This document shows, in pieces, positions 47,098 to 56,711 of a stretch of 64,000 bases of DNA; position 1 is the first letter of the stretch, and each line of letters starts with the position of its first letter. Under the pieces are notes generated by a model. The model had not been told where the DNA came from. It saw only the letters and a program-made list of their open reading frames with translations, and made no database searches. The translations under genes and the position numbers were made by a program. The DNA lies in the NCBI RefSeq assembly GCF_024323335.1, contig NC_066580.1, positions 259,515,332 to 259,579,331 on the forward strand, given 5' to 3'. Source of the stretch: Lathyrus oleraceus (Eukaryota; Streptophyta; Magnoliopsida; Fabales; Fabaceae).

Positions 47098-47115
47098 TGG
47101 CGACTCTGCTGGGGA
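47098..47115 (+). other. Primer binding site of element D (tRNA-Arg type)
   Basis: TGGCGACTCTGCTGGGGA, two bases after the 5' LTR end. This PBS is complementary to a tRNA-Arg 3' end and is the one known for legume Ogre/Tat elements. A near copy of its first 14 bases also lies inside the LTR at about 47045-47058. Confidence 0.9.
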
Positions 47116-48304
47116 CATAGAGAAGTTGACCTCTTGCTGGTCCATCTTCCCTGAGCGAGTCTCTCCTAGCGCTCTCTAGGATAGGGTAGGTTGCTTGTAT
47201 TGCTCTATTTATTGCATTTGATTATTATGTTGTATATATGTGCATATCTGTTTGCATGCATCATACTATCATTGTGCTGATCCTGTACAGGTGGTTCCTC
47301 TGTTTGGGGTGGGTGTTCTGAGTGGGGCTAAAACCCAGGCCCGAGTATACACCTAGGATTAGTGTGGTCTCGCGTTTCCTCACTTGCTGTATCAGCATGT
47401 TGTTGCAACGTGTCACCACAGCCGGACGAGGTTCATTTGAGAGAGTCCTTCCGTTTGGAGTTATTCCACTCAGGTTGGGTGATCTCATCTGAGCTGTTGA
47501 CTTCGGTGACCGTTCTTTCCCGGATCTTTGGTTTAGACGATCTTAAGAGAGCTACAACGGCACACCCGAAAGGGCAAACCCGTTGAGTATCTTGGCCTGA
47601 TTGTCGAGACCATTGTCCGCCTTAGGATGACCTTGTTAGAATTCACCTGTGAGGGGAGGGTTTGATTCTTGCAAGTACAGATTTCTGCCAGTGATGCTGT
47701 GTTGGTGACTTTAAGTCGGATTTATGGATCTTTATTTCGAGACGCCGGAGGTTTGACCTTGGTATCTATCAGCGGGTTCCGTTTATTTCGGATCCCCGGG
47801 TTGAATTTGAGAGTACTCGTTCAGAGGATCTGGTTGTCGTCTGTTCAGTGGATGTTCCTGTGATGATAGTGATGTAATCTCTGGTTCCGTTTATTTCGGA
47901 ACTCCCCAAGTTGGATTTATGGTGACTTAGTCCTTCAGATGACTGTGACTGGCTCAGAGACTTGATGGGTCTTCAGATGACTTGGAAGATGGCTCAGTGA
48001 CCTCCATTCAGGCATTTGCATCATTCCCATTTCACATTCATCTGCATTCAACTCATGTCTATTCGTATTCAGGGTCCATTTTTTATTGAGATTCAGGTTG
48101 AGAGACATCCAGATGTCAGAATATTATTGTTGATGAAAATTATCTGTCTCGGTGAAACCAGAATTAAAGGAGAATTCCTCATACGGATAGACATTGCATG
48201 CGTGAGTCATACTAACCTGTTTGCTGTTTTGTAGGTTTCAGTATCCAACCGGTGCGCATAGCTCGTCTGCTCAGATATCCTGCTGGGGCGACAAATCCAA
48301 ACTG
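47116..48304 (+). other. Leader of element D with candidate intron end and hairpins
   Basis: Non-coding leader between PBS and gag ATG. Two similar stem-loops with a TTTATTT loop occur: TTCCG-TTTATTT-CGGAT at about 47776-47792, and a 6-bp stem GTTCCG/CGGAAC at about 47884-47902. At 48211-48217 is TACTAAC, a textbook branch-point sequence, followed by a pyrimidine-rich TTTGCTGTTTTGTAG ending at 48234. The gag frame is open from there. A spliced leader is therefore plausible; I could not settle on a donor. Confidence 0.5.
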
Positions 48305-49522
48305 ATGGATCCACTCAACACCAACATTCTTGAAATGAAAGAGATGATGAGGGAGTTGTTCAGTGTTGTGCAAGGTCTTGCCCTGGGGCAGAAAGCCATG
48401 GCCGAGAGATTGGAAAGGATGGAAGGCTGGATGATCAAGGAGAAAGTTCAGGGAAAGGCTCCGTCATCCGAAGCAAACAACCCCTCTGGCACTGTAGCAA
48501 AGAATCCCTCTGGTAATGGTCCGCTCAAAAGGGAGGTTGAATCAGGAGGTGTGGAGACAAAGAAAGAACGCGGTAAGGATCGTTATCACCCTTATGCTAC
48601 CGCTGTAAGCACTCCTGTTGGTAATCCACCTACTCAACAGCAACAACCACCACCTCAACAGAAAGTATTGAAAGCTAAGAGCCAAGTCAAGAAGGGGAAG
48701 ACGGATCGTCAGTTTGATGAGCCACCCGTGACTTATACTATTTTGTTCGAAAGGTTGAGGGATCTGGGTTTAGTCCGCCCAAGGATATTGATTCCCATAG
48801 CACAACAGCGGAGGCCTCCAAACTATGATGAGAATGCTAAGTGTGATTTCCATTCCGGGGCACCCGGACACAACATTGAGGGTTGTAGAGCTTTCAAACA
48901 TGTAGTCCAGGATATGGTGGACTCCAAGACCATCAGCTTGACCCAAATAATGAATGAGGATATCAACCCCGTACCCAGGAAGGGTCCTACAAAAGTGAAG
49001 ATGGTGAAAAAGGACAAGAAAGGGATGAGGGTGACTGAAGAGGCTCAGTTAGAGGTTCCAACGTCTGTGGTCCCAAAACCTCTAATGCAGGATGGAGCTT
49101 TCCCTGTTGTTGATAATTTTTGTGTGGCCGTTGCCACAGAGGGGTGTGTACTGATGGGGGATACGACCCAGAGGATGAAGGAAGTGGAAATGGACAGTGA
49201 AAAGTTTGAAACACTAAGTCTGGCAGTTGAAACCGTCAAGGTGGAGAATGTCCTTGTTGCTGAGAAAGAAAAGAAGTTGTCCATCTCTTCTTATAAGCAA
49301 GCCCTAGAAGTGGTAAAGAACAAAGAGGCTCGAGGCTGGGGAAGGATCATTGACATCGTGATAAAGGCAGACATGTTTGGGGTCGGCTATCAGCCAGATC
49401 AAGAGTCATCTAGACAAAACAGAGGACGTCAACCACCGTGTACCTTCGTCAGTGCAGGAATGCTGGATCCTGATCATGCTTGTTCAGTGAGTGAAGAGAT
49501 CGACTGTGATTCGCGAGCTTGA
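48305..49522 (+). CDS. Element D: gag-like protein without capsid (intact ORF)
   Basis: A 405-codon intact ORF. The start MDPLNTNILEMKEMMREL was chosen because it begins the coiled-coil-like head found in other gags; the frame extends further upstream to 48221 without a better start. After the head comes a Pro/Gln-rich linker (HPYATAVSTPVGNPPTQ). It then passes straight to the nucleocapsid part (PPVTYTILFERLRDLGLV, CDFHSGAPGHNIEGC) and a protease-lead region (SYKQALEVVKNKEARGWGRI). The capsid core of B (SLSGAALKWY ... KIFLKTLSSFYYE) and the D-T-G protease site are missing. It may bind RNA or co-assemble with Gag from another element. The intact frame amid ruined pol is striking. Confidence 0.8.
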   Translation: MDPLNTNILEMKEMMRELFSVVQGLALGQKAMAERLERMEGWMIKEKVQGKAPSSEANNPSGTVAKNPSGNGPLKREVESGGVETKKERGKDRYHPYATAVSTPVGNPPTQQQQPPPQQKVLKAKSQVKKGKTDRQFDEPPVTYTILFERLRDLGLVRPRILIPIAQQRRPPNYDENAKCDFHSGAPGHNIEGCRAFKHVVQDMVDSKTISLTQIMNEDINPVPRKGPTKVKMVKKDKKGMRVTEEAQLEVPTSVVPKPLMQDGAFPVVDNFCVAVATEGCVLMGDTTQRMKEVEMDSEKFETLSLAVETVKVENVLVAEKEKKLSISSYKQALEVVKNKEARGWGRIIDIVIKADMFGVGYQPDQESSRQNRGRQPPCTFVSAGMLDPDHACSVSEEIDCDSRA

Positions 49523-51930
49523 GTTGTGGATAAAGTCGTGCGTACCAGGCAACTGGAAAGCCTCCAAAAGCATCACTGTCGCTCATCCTGAAGTGTAGAA
49601 TTTCTGTTTTTCAATTTTTGTTTGCATGAAAGCCATACGTTTTTCCCGAAACGTAATGGTCCATTGTAAGGGCCATCTCTTGTGTTTCATTGTGCAACAT
49701 TTTGCATCAGTAATAAATGGATGTTTTTGTGATTAAAAGCGGTGTTCCCTGTTTTTCATTTATTTTTGCAGTTTAAGAAATAAAAATGGAAATGTTTATT
49801 TTCATTTTTTTTTCCTTTTGATTCGTCTTGTTCCGACCTCAAAAGTGATTATCCCCCTGATCTCATTGATAACAATTCGGTTACACCTTTGAATGACTTC
49901 GACAATCCGCTCTATCATGCCGAAGAATAAGGAGAAGAAGATTGTGATCTGCTGGAATTAGCCAGAATGTTAAGACAAGAGGAAAAGGTGATTCAACCGC
50001 ACAAGGAGAGGTTCAAGATTGATACTCCAGACACCGCCGAGGTCAGCAAGTGAAAATTAAGGCCACTTCAGAGGCGAGTCGGGGGCAGAATGGTAGCCCT
50101 GTTGAAAGAGCATGTGGATACCCTCGCCTGGTCGTATCAAGATACACCAGAGTGGAATACCAATGTTGTGGTGCACGAGCTACCATTGAGAGGACTGTCC
50201 TCCCGTGAAACGGAGATCGGTGTTGAAAAAGGATGATAAGATGAGAATGTGTGTGGTCTGCTGAGACGTGAATAGAGCTAGTTCGGAAGATGGATTCCCG
50301 GTACTTCACATTGATGTATTGGTTGATAGTACAGCTCAATTCTCGGTGTTTACCTTCATGGATGGCTTTCTGGCCAAAATCAGGTTGAATTGTTGCCAGA
50401 TGATATGAAGTCAATAATGTCCATCACACCAAGGAGCATCTTCTTGTTATAAGGTGTTGCCATTCAGCCTCGAAAGGCCGGTGCCATGTATCAAAGGTCC
50501 AAGGTGACTTTGTTTCATGATATGACTCATCGTGAAAGCAAATCCCATGTTGAGGACATGATGACAACGTCCCAAACGAGAGAGGGACATCCTGTAAACG
50601 TGATCAAGATGTTTGACAGGTGGAGATAACTCAGACTGTTGAGTCCGAATCGGTGCACTTATGGAGTGTTGTCCGGCAAGCTGTCGAGGTATGCTGTGAA
50701 TGAAAGAGGAATCGAGGTTGGTCCTGTAAAAAAAAAAAAAAAAAAAAAAGTTATAAAGGAAAACGATGCAAGAAATACCTGAACCGAAACAAAAAAAAAA
50801 AGAGAGATCAAACGGTCAGGTAGGATAATGATTGCCAAGGGGCATTTGAAAAACAAAAAGAATAAGTTGCAGGAACTTCTGATTCTGTTAGTCTGGTACT
50901 GGACAGCCCTCGAGGGGTCTATGAGGTGCGTATTGTGTCAGCATGACGAGTCTTGTCGAAAAGAGCATGCAATTTACCTTAGCAAAAAGTTTATCGACTG
51001 TGAAACAATACACTCACTGCTCGAAAAAAACTTGATGTACTTTGGCATAGGCTGCTCGCCAACTGAGACAGTATGCTGGTTCATACCACTTTGTGGATGT
51101 CCAAGATGGATCTGATCGAGTATGTGCTTGAGAAGCTAGCATCGACTGGATGGGTTGCGAGATGGAAAATACTTCTGATCGATTCATGATATACAGCCCA
51201 GTGATGATTATCAACCCAGGAAGTTTGAGCTCCCTGATGAGGACATCTCGAGGTACTCAAATCGAAAGATTGAGAGTGACCGATCCCGGAGGAGGGGCCT
51301 GACCCTGAATCAGAACGGATTCTGATGTCTGATGGGGAGAGTTTAAAGTGAATGAGTTAGTGCTTCCCCGATAACATTTGAATGCACCAACGTTGGTGGC
51401 CGAGTACGAAGTTGGCATCCTGGGTACCGAACCGCGGTGCGTGCATCTACTGGGGCAACGTCTTTCTCATTCAGTATGGGCTGGAAGTGATATTACCTAC
51501 TGATATTATCTACTGAAGTCTAGGTCCCATTGTGAAGAGCCCTGATGGATGAAATTAGAGAAGGCTGAGTAGATGAGGACTCGGTATGACGCGTTGAGCC
51601 TGATTGAGGAAAAAGAGGCTAGCGGTTACTTGTCATGGGGCAGTTGTACCCAGTGAACGAAGCGTGTCGTTGACCGAAAAGTGTGACCTCGTGCGTATCA
51701 CCTGGGAGATGTGGTGTTGAAAAGGATCCTTCCTCCTCAAGACGATCGTGGGGCAAGTGGATAAACAGTTATGAATGTCCATTCGTGGTCAAGAAGGTCT
51801 TCTACGGCAGAGCTTTGTTGTTGACGACCACGGATGATGAGGATTTTCCATCCTCTGCGAAGGCAGACGCAGTTAAAAGATACTTCGTGAAAAAGCTGAC
51901 CCGCTGGACAAAAAGAATAAAATAGTCCAG
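49523..51930 (+). pseudogene. Element D: decayed and deleted pol
   Basis: Fragments of Ogre pol in several frames. About 49930-50040 matches the acidic lead-in (LARMLRQEEKVIQPH). 50090-50230 matches the segment before RT (KEHVDTLAWSYQDTP). 50230-50700 is RT, with HIDVLVDSTAQFSVFTFMDGF; the YVDD position reads H-V-E-D. 50880-51110 is RNase H (MRCVLCQHDESCRKEHAIY). 51460-51900 is the integrase C-terminus. The second RNase H is reduced and the integrase core is absent. A run of about 20 A (50728-50748) and another A-run at 50791-50802 interrupt RT. There are many stops and indels, so no function remains. Confidence 0.82.
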
Positions 51931-54697
51931 GCAAAAAAGGGCATCCCGGCGAACCAAGAAAAAAGAGAAAAGGTTCAGGCAAAAGTTAGGGATAATAAAA
52001 GGAAAAAAACTGTACACCCGGCAAGTCGAAAACCCCACAAGGGCGACTTGGGCAAAAATGGGTATCCCGGTGGATTGAAACCCGAAAGGGCGGTCCAGGC
52101 AAAAGGGGGAATGAAACGAACAACTGCGTTTAGCATGATCGCTTGTGCTTTGGACATGACTCGGCTAATCTTCGACAGAGATCGATCGGAAGTGTCTTGT
52201 TCAGAAAACAGAAAGTGAGGAAAGTCTTGAGGACATATGAGGTGTAACCAGGTTGGAACCCGATGAGATCACGGTTCCACATTGCCATTAGGATAGATTT
52301 TTTTCATTTTGTGTGCAATCACCTCTTTTCAGGGTTTGCTTCCTGTGTGTTGCTCAGTTCTGAGCCACTTTCTGTGTTTTCAGTCAAATAAATGCATGTT
52401 CAGTCAAAGAATATTTGCATTTTGAAACATGGAGATCCCTTCCGATGCATGCTTATAAGATTGAAATCTGGAAATCTTATTCGGAAGTTTGAGTGACCTA
52501 GGTGTTGAAATATGGCGCACGCCCGGGGCACGCTTTTATCTGACGATCTCTTGTGCGGGTGCTGTTAGATATCTTCATTCACTGGTAGGTTGTGGTATGA
52601 AGCCTCTTGAAAAAAGGAGATCCCTGCAGAGCCCGACCGGGGGCAAGGGATAGACGAATAGTGAAAGGACGGTGAAGGATTACGACGACAATCCTGGAAG
52701 GTTAATCAAGAAGACTCTTCAAAGTCTGAGGACTGAAAAGTTTGTATGAATCCCAGGAGTTCGGTCTCTGTGAAGTATGGAGGAGTCGGGAATACAAGGT
52801 GATGAATCAGAAAAGTCCAGACGAGTCTGGAAGTTCTCAAAAGTGGAAAGTCGACACTGTGGTTGGATGATGAATGCCAGTGTTCGACGAATCGAAGGGT
52901 GTTTCGTGTTAAATAGGCCGTATCTCCCAGGTGGGTCTGAATGTATTCGTTCCCTAGCCAATTCGAGATCGGTGTCTCCTTAGCAAGCTTGAAGGTTTCC
53001 ATGTCCCCTAGTGGGAGTATCAGTGGGTAGTTTGTTTCTCAGGGTTGAGGATGATTCCCCAGTAGGCTTAAAAGTGGCCATTTCCTCAAACAAGCATGGA
53101 AGCTATCAGAGCTATGTTCCCCTGCAGACGGCGGATAATGCCTTCTATTCCCCAGTAGATCTAAAGGTTGCTTATCCCCAGCAGGTTTATACTTACCGAT
53201 TTCCCCAGTTGTTGAGGTCCCAGCTGAGTTTGAAAGTTGGCTATCCCCACTGAGTTGAAAGGATTTTGCTTCCCCAGCAAAGGTGCCAGTGGAGTTTATT
53301 CCCCAGCAGTCTGGTTTTGAGGTATTGCCATCCCCAGCGTGGTCGTGAGCACTTACCCCCGGCAGGATTGTGGATGTCTATCTCCAGCATGGTCTGGTAT
53401 GTTACTTTCCCCGCCAGAGTTATGCTCTCCTCAGCAGAGTGGTGGATGCCTGTCCCTGTCGGGATGGTGAAGTTTTTCCCTACCAGATTTCTCAAGCAGA
53501 GTAATCGCCAAGCAGTTCGGGTTCGATGGAGGTCATCTCCAGCAAGGATTGTCTCTCCCCCAGCAGGGTGGAAATGGACGTGGTATTGAAATCCTCAGTA
53601 GAGTTCCTGGAGCTCTCCGGTGTTGTCTCTGAAGGAGACGTGTTTTTATGCATTCATCATTTAGATAAGCATAACATATTGCATCATTAGTGCGTAGCAT
53701 TTCCATGATCATGGGGCATTGCGCTAAAAAAAAAACTCATGCATAAGCATTGCAAACATATCCATTAGCCCAAGGCCGTGGTGACCATCCGAATTGGTTT
53801 GTTGGAAAGAAGTTTAGCATCGCGCCATTGGATCGATTTCAGGATTGGGTTCCCCAGCAGGGTAGAAAGATGTTTTCCCAACAAGTGACTCCGCAAGTGA
53901 GTGGGTATCCCCGACAGTGTTACTCCCCAGATTGGTAGCATTTGGCAAGCTTGGATTGATTCTCCTAGCGGATGTGGGTGTGTCTGATCTCTCCATATAG
54001 AGTCGACCCCTTAAGCAGAAAGTGTCTGTCATTTCCTTTTGCGCTCCCCACTGAGTTTTATCCTCGTGGATGACGGTTGTTTCCGTTCCCTCCCCACACC
54101 TAACCGGATGGGTTTTCCCTATTGAGCTCGTTCCTCATTAGGATGAGTCTTGATTATGTCTGCCTTTTTGGATCGATCCTAAACTGGCTTTCTTTTGGAT
54201 GTCTCTTGTGCTTCCCTGTGGTATAAATGAATAGTTGCTCACTAACCGGCACTCATTCATCTTATCCTCAGCGGAATTTGTTGGCTTCTACCTACGAACC
54301 GGTAGTTGTAAGTCCTATCTTTGTGGTCTTCTACCTACTAACCGGTAGATGTGAATCCTCTTTTCTCCCCTTTGTGGAGTCTACCCTTGTGCTCATCCTA
54401 GTGATGACGGTTACTGTTCCGTGGTTTTCTACCTACTAACCGGTAGATGTAATCCCCTCTTTGTGGTTATCATTATCCAGTCGGTATTGATATTCCTTTC
54501 CCCTTTCGGATATTTGCTTTGATTAAACAATCTTATCCCCCAGCAGGGTTTTCACCTTTCGGATATTTGCTCCAAGTCAGCAACTTTATCCCTAGTGGGT
54601 CCTCTTTCATTCACCGTTTGTTGGTAATGTTTGTGGTTTCCCCTTTTGATTGGTCATCTTTGCATACCTAGTCCTGGTACCCCGATGCCTTTCTTTT
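51931..54697 (+). other. Element D: 3' UTR, proximal part with short motif clusters
   Basis: Non-coding. 51920-52110 has gaaacccgaaagggcg-type boxes like those after the B integrase. From about 53040 to 54000 some twenty degenerate TTCCCCAGCAG(A/G)G motifs occur, roughly every 30-60 bp. From about 54280 to 54450 the phrase CTACCTACTAACCGGTAG occurs twice, with a related third copy. These are plus-strand equivalents of the motifs in the B 3' UTR. No gene. Confidence 0.75.
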
Positions 54698-55115
54698 TCG
54701 GTCGATTTATCCTTTAACAACCTACAACCCGGTTAGGATAATCTTCCATGCGAGGGTATTATCTACGTTTTGACGGCTATAGATAATATACCTCATGCGC
54801 TCCTTGGTCGAAGTCTTGTCCTTCCCAGTCGAGTAAGATTCGTATTCCTTGTGGAATCGAATGTCCATCCTTTAACAAGTTTGCCTTCGCGCTCTTTAGG
54901 ATGATGTCGGTCAATTTATCCATTTAACAACCTACAACCCGGTTATGGATAATCTTCCTTGCGAGTGTATTATCTACGTTTTGACGGCTATAGATAATAT
55001 ATCTCATGCGCTCGTTGGTCGAAGTGTCGTCCCTCCCAACTGAGTAAGATTCGCATTCCTTGTGGAATCGAATGTCCATCCTTTAACAAGATCGCTTTTC
55101 TAGCCCTCTTCAGGA
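54698..55115 (+). repeat. 209-bp tandem duplication in the D 3' UTR
   Basis: Two adjacent 209-bp units starting TCGGTC(G/A)ATTTATCC at 54698 and 54907, with scattered differences. Both include TTATCTACGTTTTGACGG and GAATCGAATGTCCATCC. Element B has a single inverted-orientation homologue at about 24310-24520, so the duplication is specific to D. Confidence 0.85.
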
Positions 55116-55239
55116 TGATGAGTGTTTTGGAACACAAACCAATCCACGTTTTGGTCGGCCACCTTTTTCATGCCTACAACCCGACATCCTTGGTGTTCCT
55201 TCCTGTCTGCTCCCTGTCGTGAGCTTGATCCCCAGTGAG

Positions 55240-56470
55240 CTACTTCTCCGTTGGTTTCGATAAACGTCGAGTTTTTCCTAGTTATACGTTGATATCTAGT
55301 TGTATCTCTGTCACAGGTCATCCGTTGATGCCAGCTCCTCCTCTCCGTTGGTGTCGATAAACGTCGAGTTTTTCCCAATCGTCCGTTGACGTTTGGTTGA
55401 GTCTTGTTCTCTCTCCCCAGTAGAGTACCTCTCCGTTGGTTTTGGTAAACGTTGAGTTTTTCCCGATCATCCGTTGATGATTTGGTTGTGTTCATTATCC
55501 CCAATAGGGGTTACCTCTCCGTTGGTCTCGAAAAACGTTGAGTTTTTCCTATGCGTCCGATGACGTATAGTTGCTTATTCCCCACAGATCATTAGTTAAT
55601 GGCTGTTGATTCCCCCCAGAGTTACCTCTCCGTTGGTCTTGGTAAACGTCGAGTTTTTCCCGATCGTCTGTTGACGGTTGTTGGTGATATATTTCCCCAT
55701 GCAGAGTTACCTCTCCGTTGGTCTCGGTAAACGTTGAGTTTTTCTCATTCGTCCGTTGACGTCTGATTGTGTATCCTATTCCCTAGTCATTCGTTAATGT
55801 CTGGTTGCTTCCCAGCCAGAATCCCTAGTAGAGTCGTCGGTGGACGTCCTATTCAGTTTCCGGTTGTTATACCCCTTCCTTAGTGAAGTGGCTTCTCCTT
55901 CTCCGTTGGTGTCGATAAACGTCGAGCTTCTCCCGTTCGTCCGTTGACGTCTGGTCGAGTTTTCTCCTTCTCCGTTGGTGTCGATAAACGTCGAGCTTCT
56001 CCCGTTCTTCCGTTGACGTCTGGTCGAGTTTTCTCCTTCTCCGTTGGTGTCAATAAACGTCGAGCTTCTCCCGTTCGTCCGTTGGCGTCTGGTCGAGTTT
56101 TCTCCTTCTCCGTTGGTGTCGATAAACGTCGAGCTTCTCCCGTTCGTCCGTTGACGTCTGGTCGAGTTTTCTCCTTCTCCGTTGGTGTCGATAAACGTCG
56201 AGCTTCTCCCTTTCGTCCGTTGACGTTTGGTCGAGTCTTCCCATTCATCCGTTGATATCTTGTTACCTCTCCGTTGGTCTTGGTAAACGTCGAGTTTTTC
56301 CTGATCGTCCTTAGTTGAGTTACCTCTCCGTTGGTTTTGGTAAACGTCGAGTTTTTCCCACTATGTCCGCTGACATGTGGTTGTATCTCTTCCAGTCATT
56401 CATTAATGTCTGGTTACCTCTCCGTTGGTCTCGGTAAACGTTGAGTTTTTCCTAGTCGTCCGTTGAGGTC
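55240..56470 (+). repeat. Satellite-like array in the D 3' UTR (69-bp core)
   Basis: Five nearly identical 69-bp units start CTCCGTTGGTGTC at 55901, 55970, 56039, 56108 and 56177. More degenerate, irregularly spaced units flank them (55246-55860 and 56262-56470). Each has CTCCGTTGG, AAACGTCGAG and CGTCCGTTGACG. Because 69 is a multiple of three, both strands show open 23-residue-repeat frames over the array, which I take as a by-product. Tandem arrays in Tat/Ogre 3' UTRs are known sources of legume satellites. Confidence 0.88.
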
Positions 56471-56699
56471 TAGTTGTGATTCCCATTCCCATTCATCGTG
56501 TTGTGATTTCTGGATGTGACTGTACCTTTGAAAAAAAAAAACCCAAATTCCTCAGTAATAAGGATCAGATCCCAGTGGACGTTTCAGTTGGTGGATCCCC
56601 GCATTGTGCAAATTTCTACGGTTCTTCGGAATTCAATCCCTGTTTACCCTGAAAGTCTGACAGCCGTTGCTCTCATCCATTCGGGTTCCCAGTTGATTG

Positions 56700-56711
56700 A
56701 ATAGGGGCAGC
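56700..56711 (+). other. Polypurine tract of element D
   Basis: AATAGGGGCAGC directly before the 3' LTR, equivalent to the PPTs of A and B. It primes plus-strand DNA synthesis. Confidence 0.85.

Noticed and set aside
50728..50802. Poly(A) runs as the tail of an inserted SINE or processed pseudogene
   Set aside because: RT homology continues on both sides, and no target duplication or unit body is seen; simple A-run expansion is more likely.
55880..56248. Open frame on the minus strand encoding a 23-residue tandem-repeat protein (with a matching plus-strand frame)
   Set aside because: The 69-bp repeat length is a multiple of three, so any frame without a stop in one unit stays open; both strands are open and the array lies in a retrotransposon 3' UTR.
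55240..56470. Regular repeats suggesting a CRISPR array
   Set aside because: Units are contiguous tandem repeats without unique spacers, in a plant retrotransposon.
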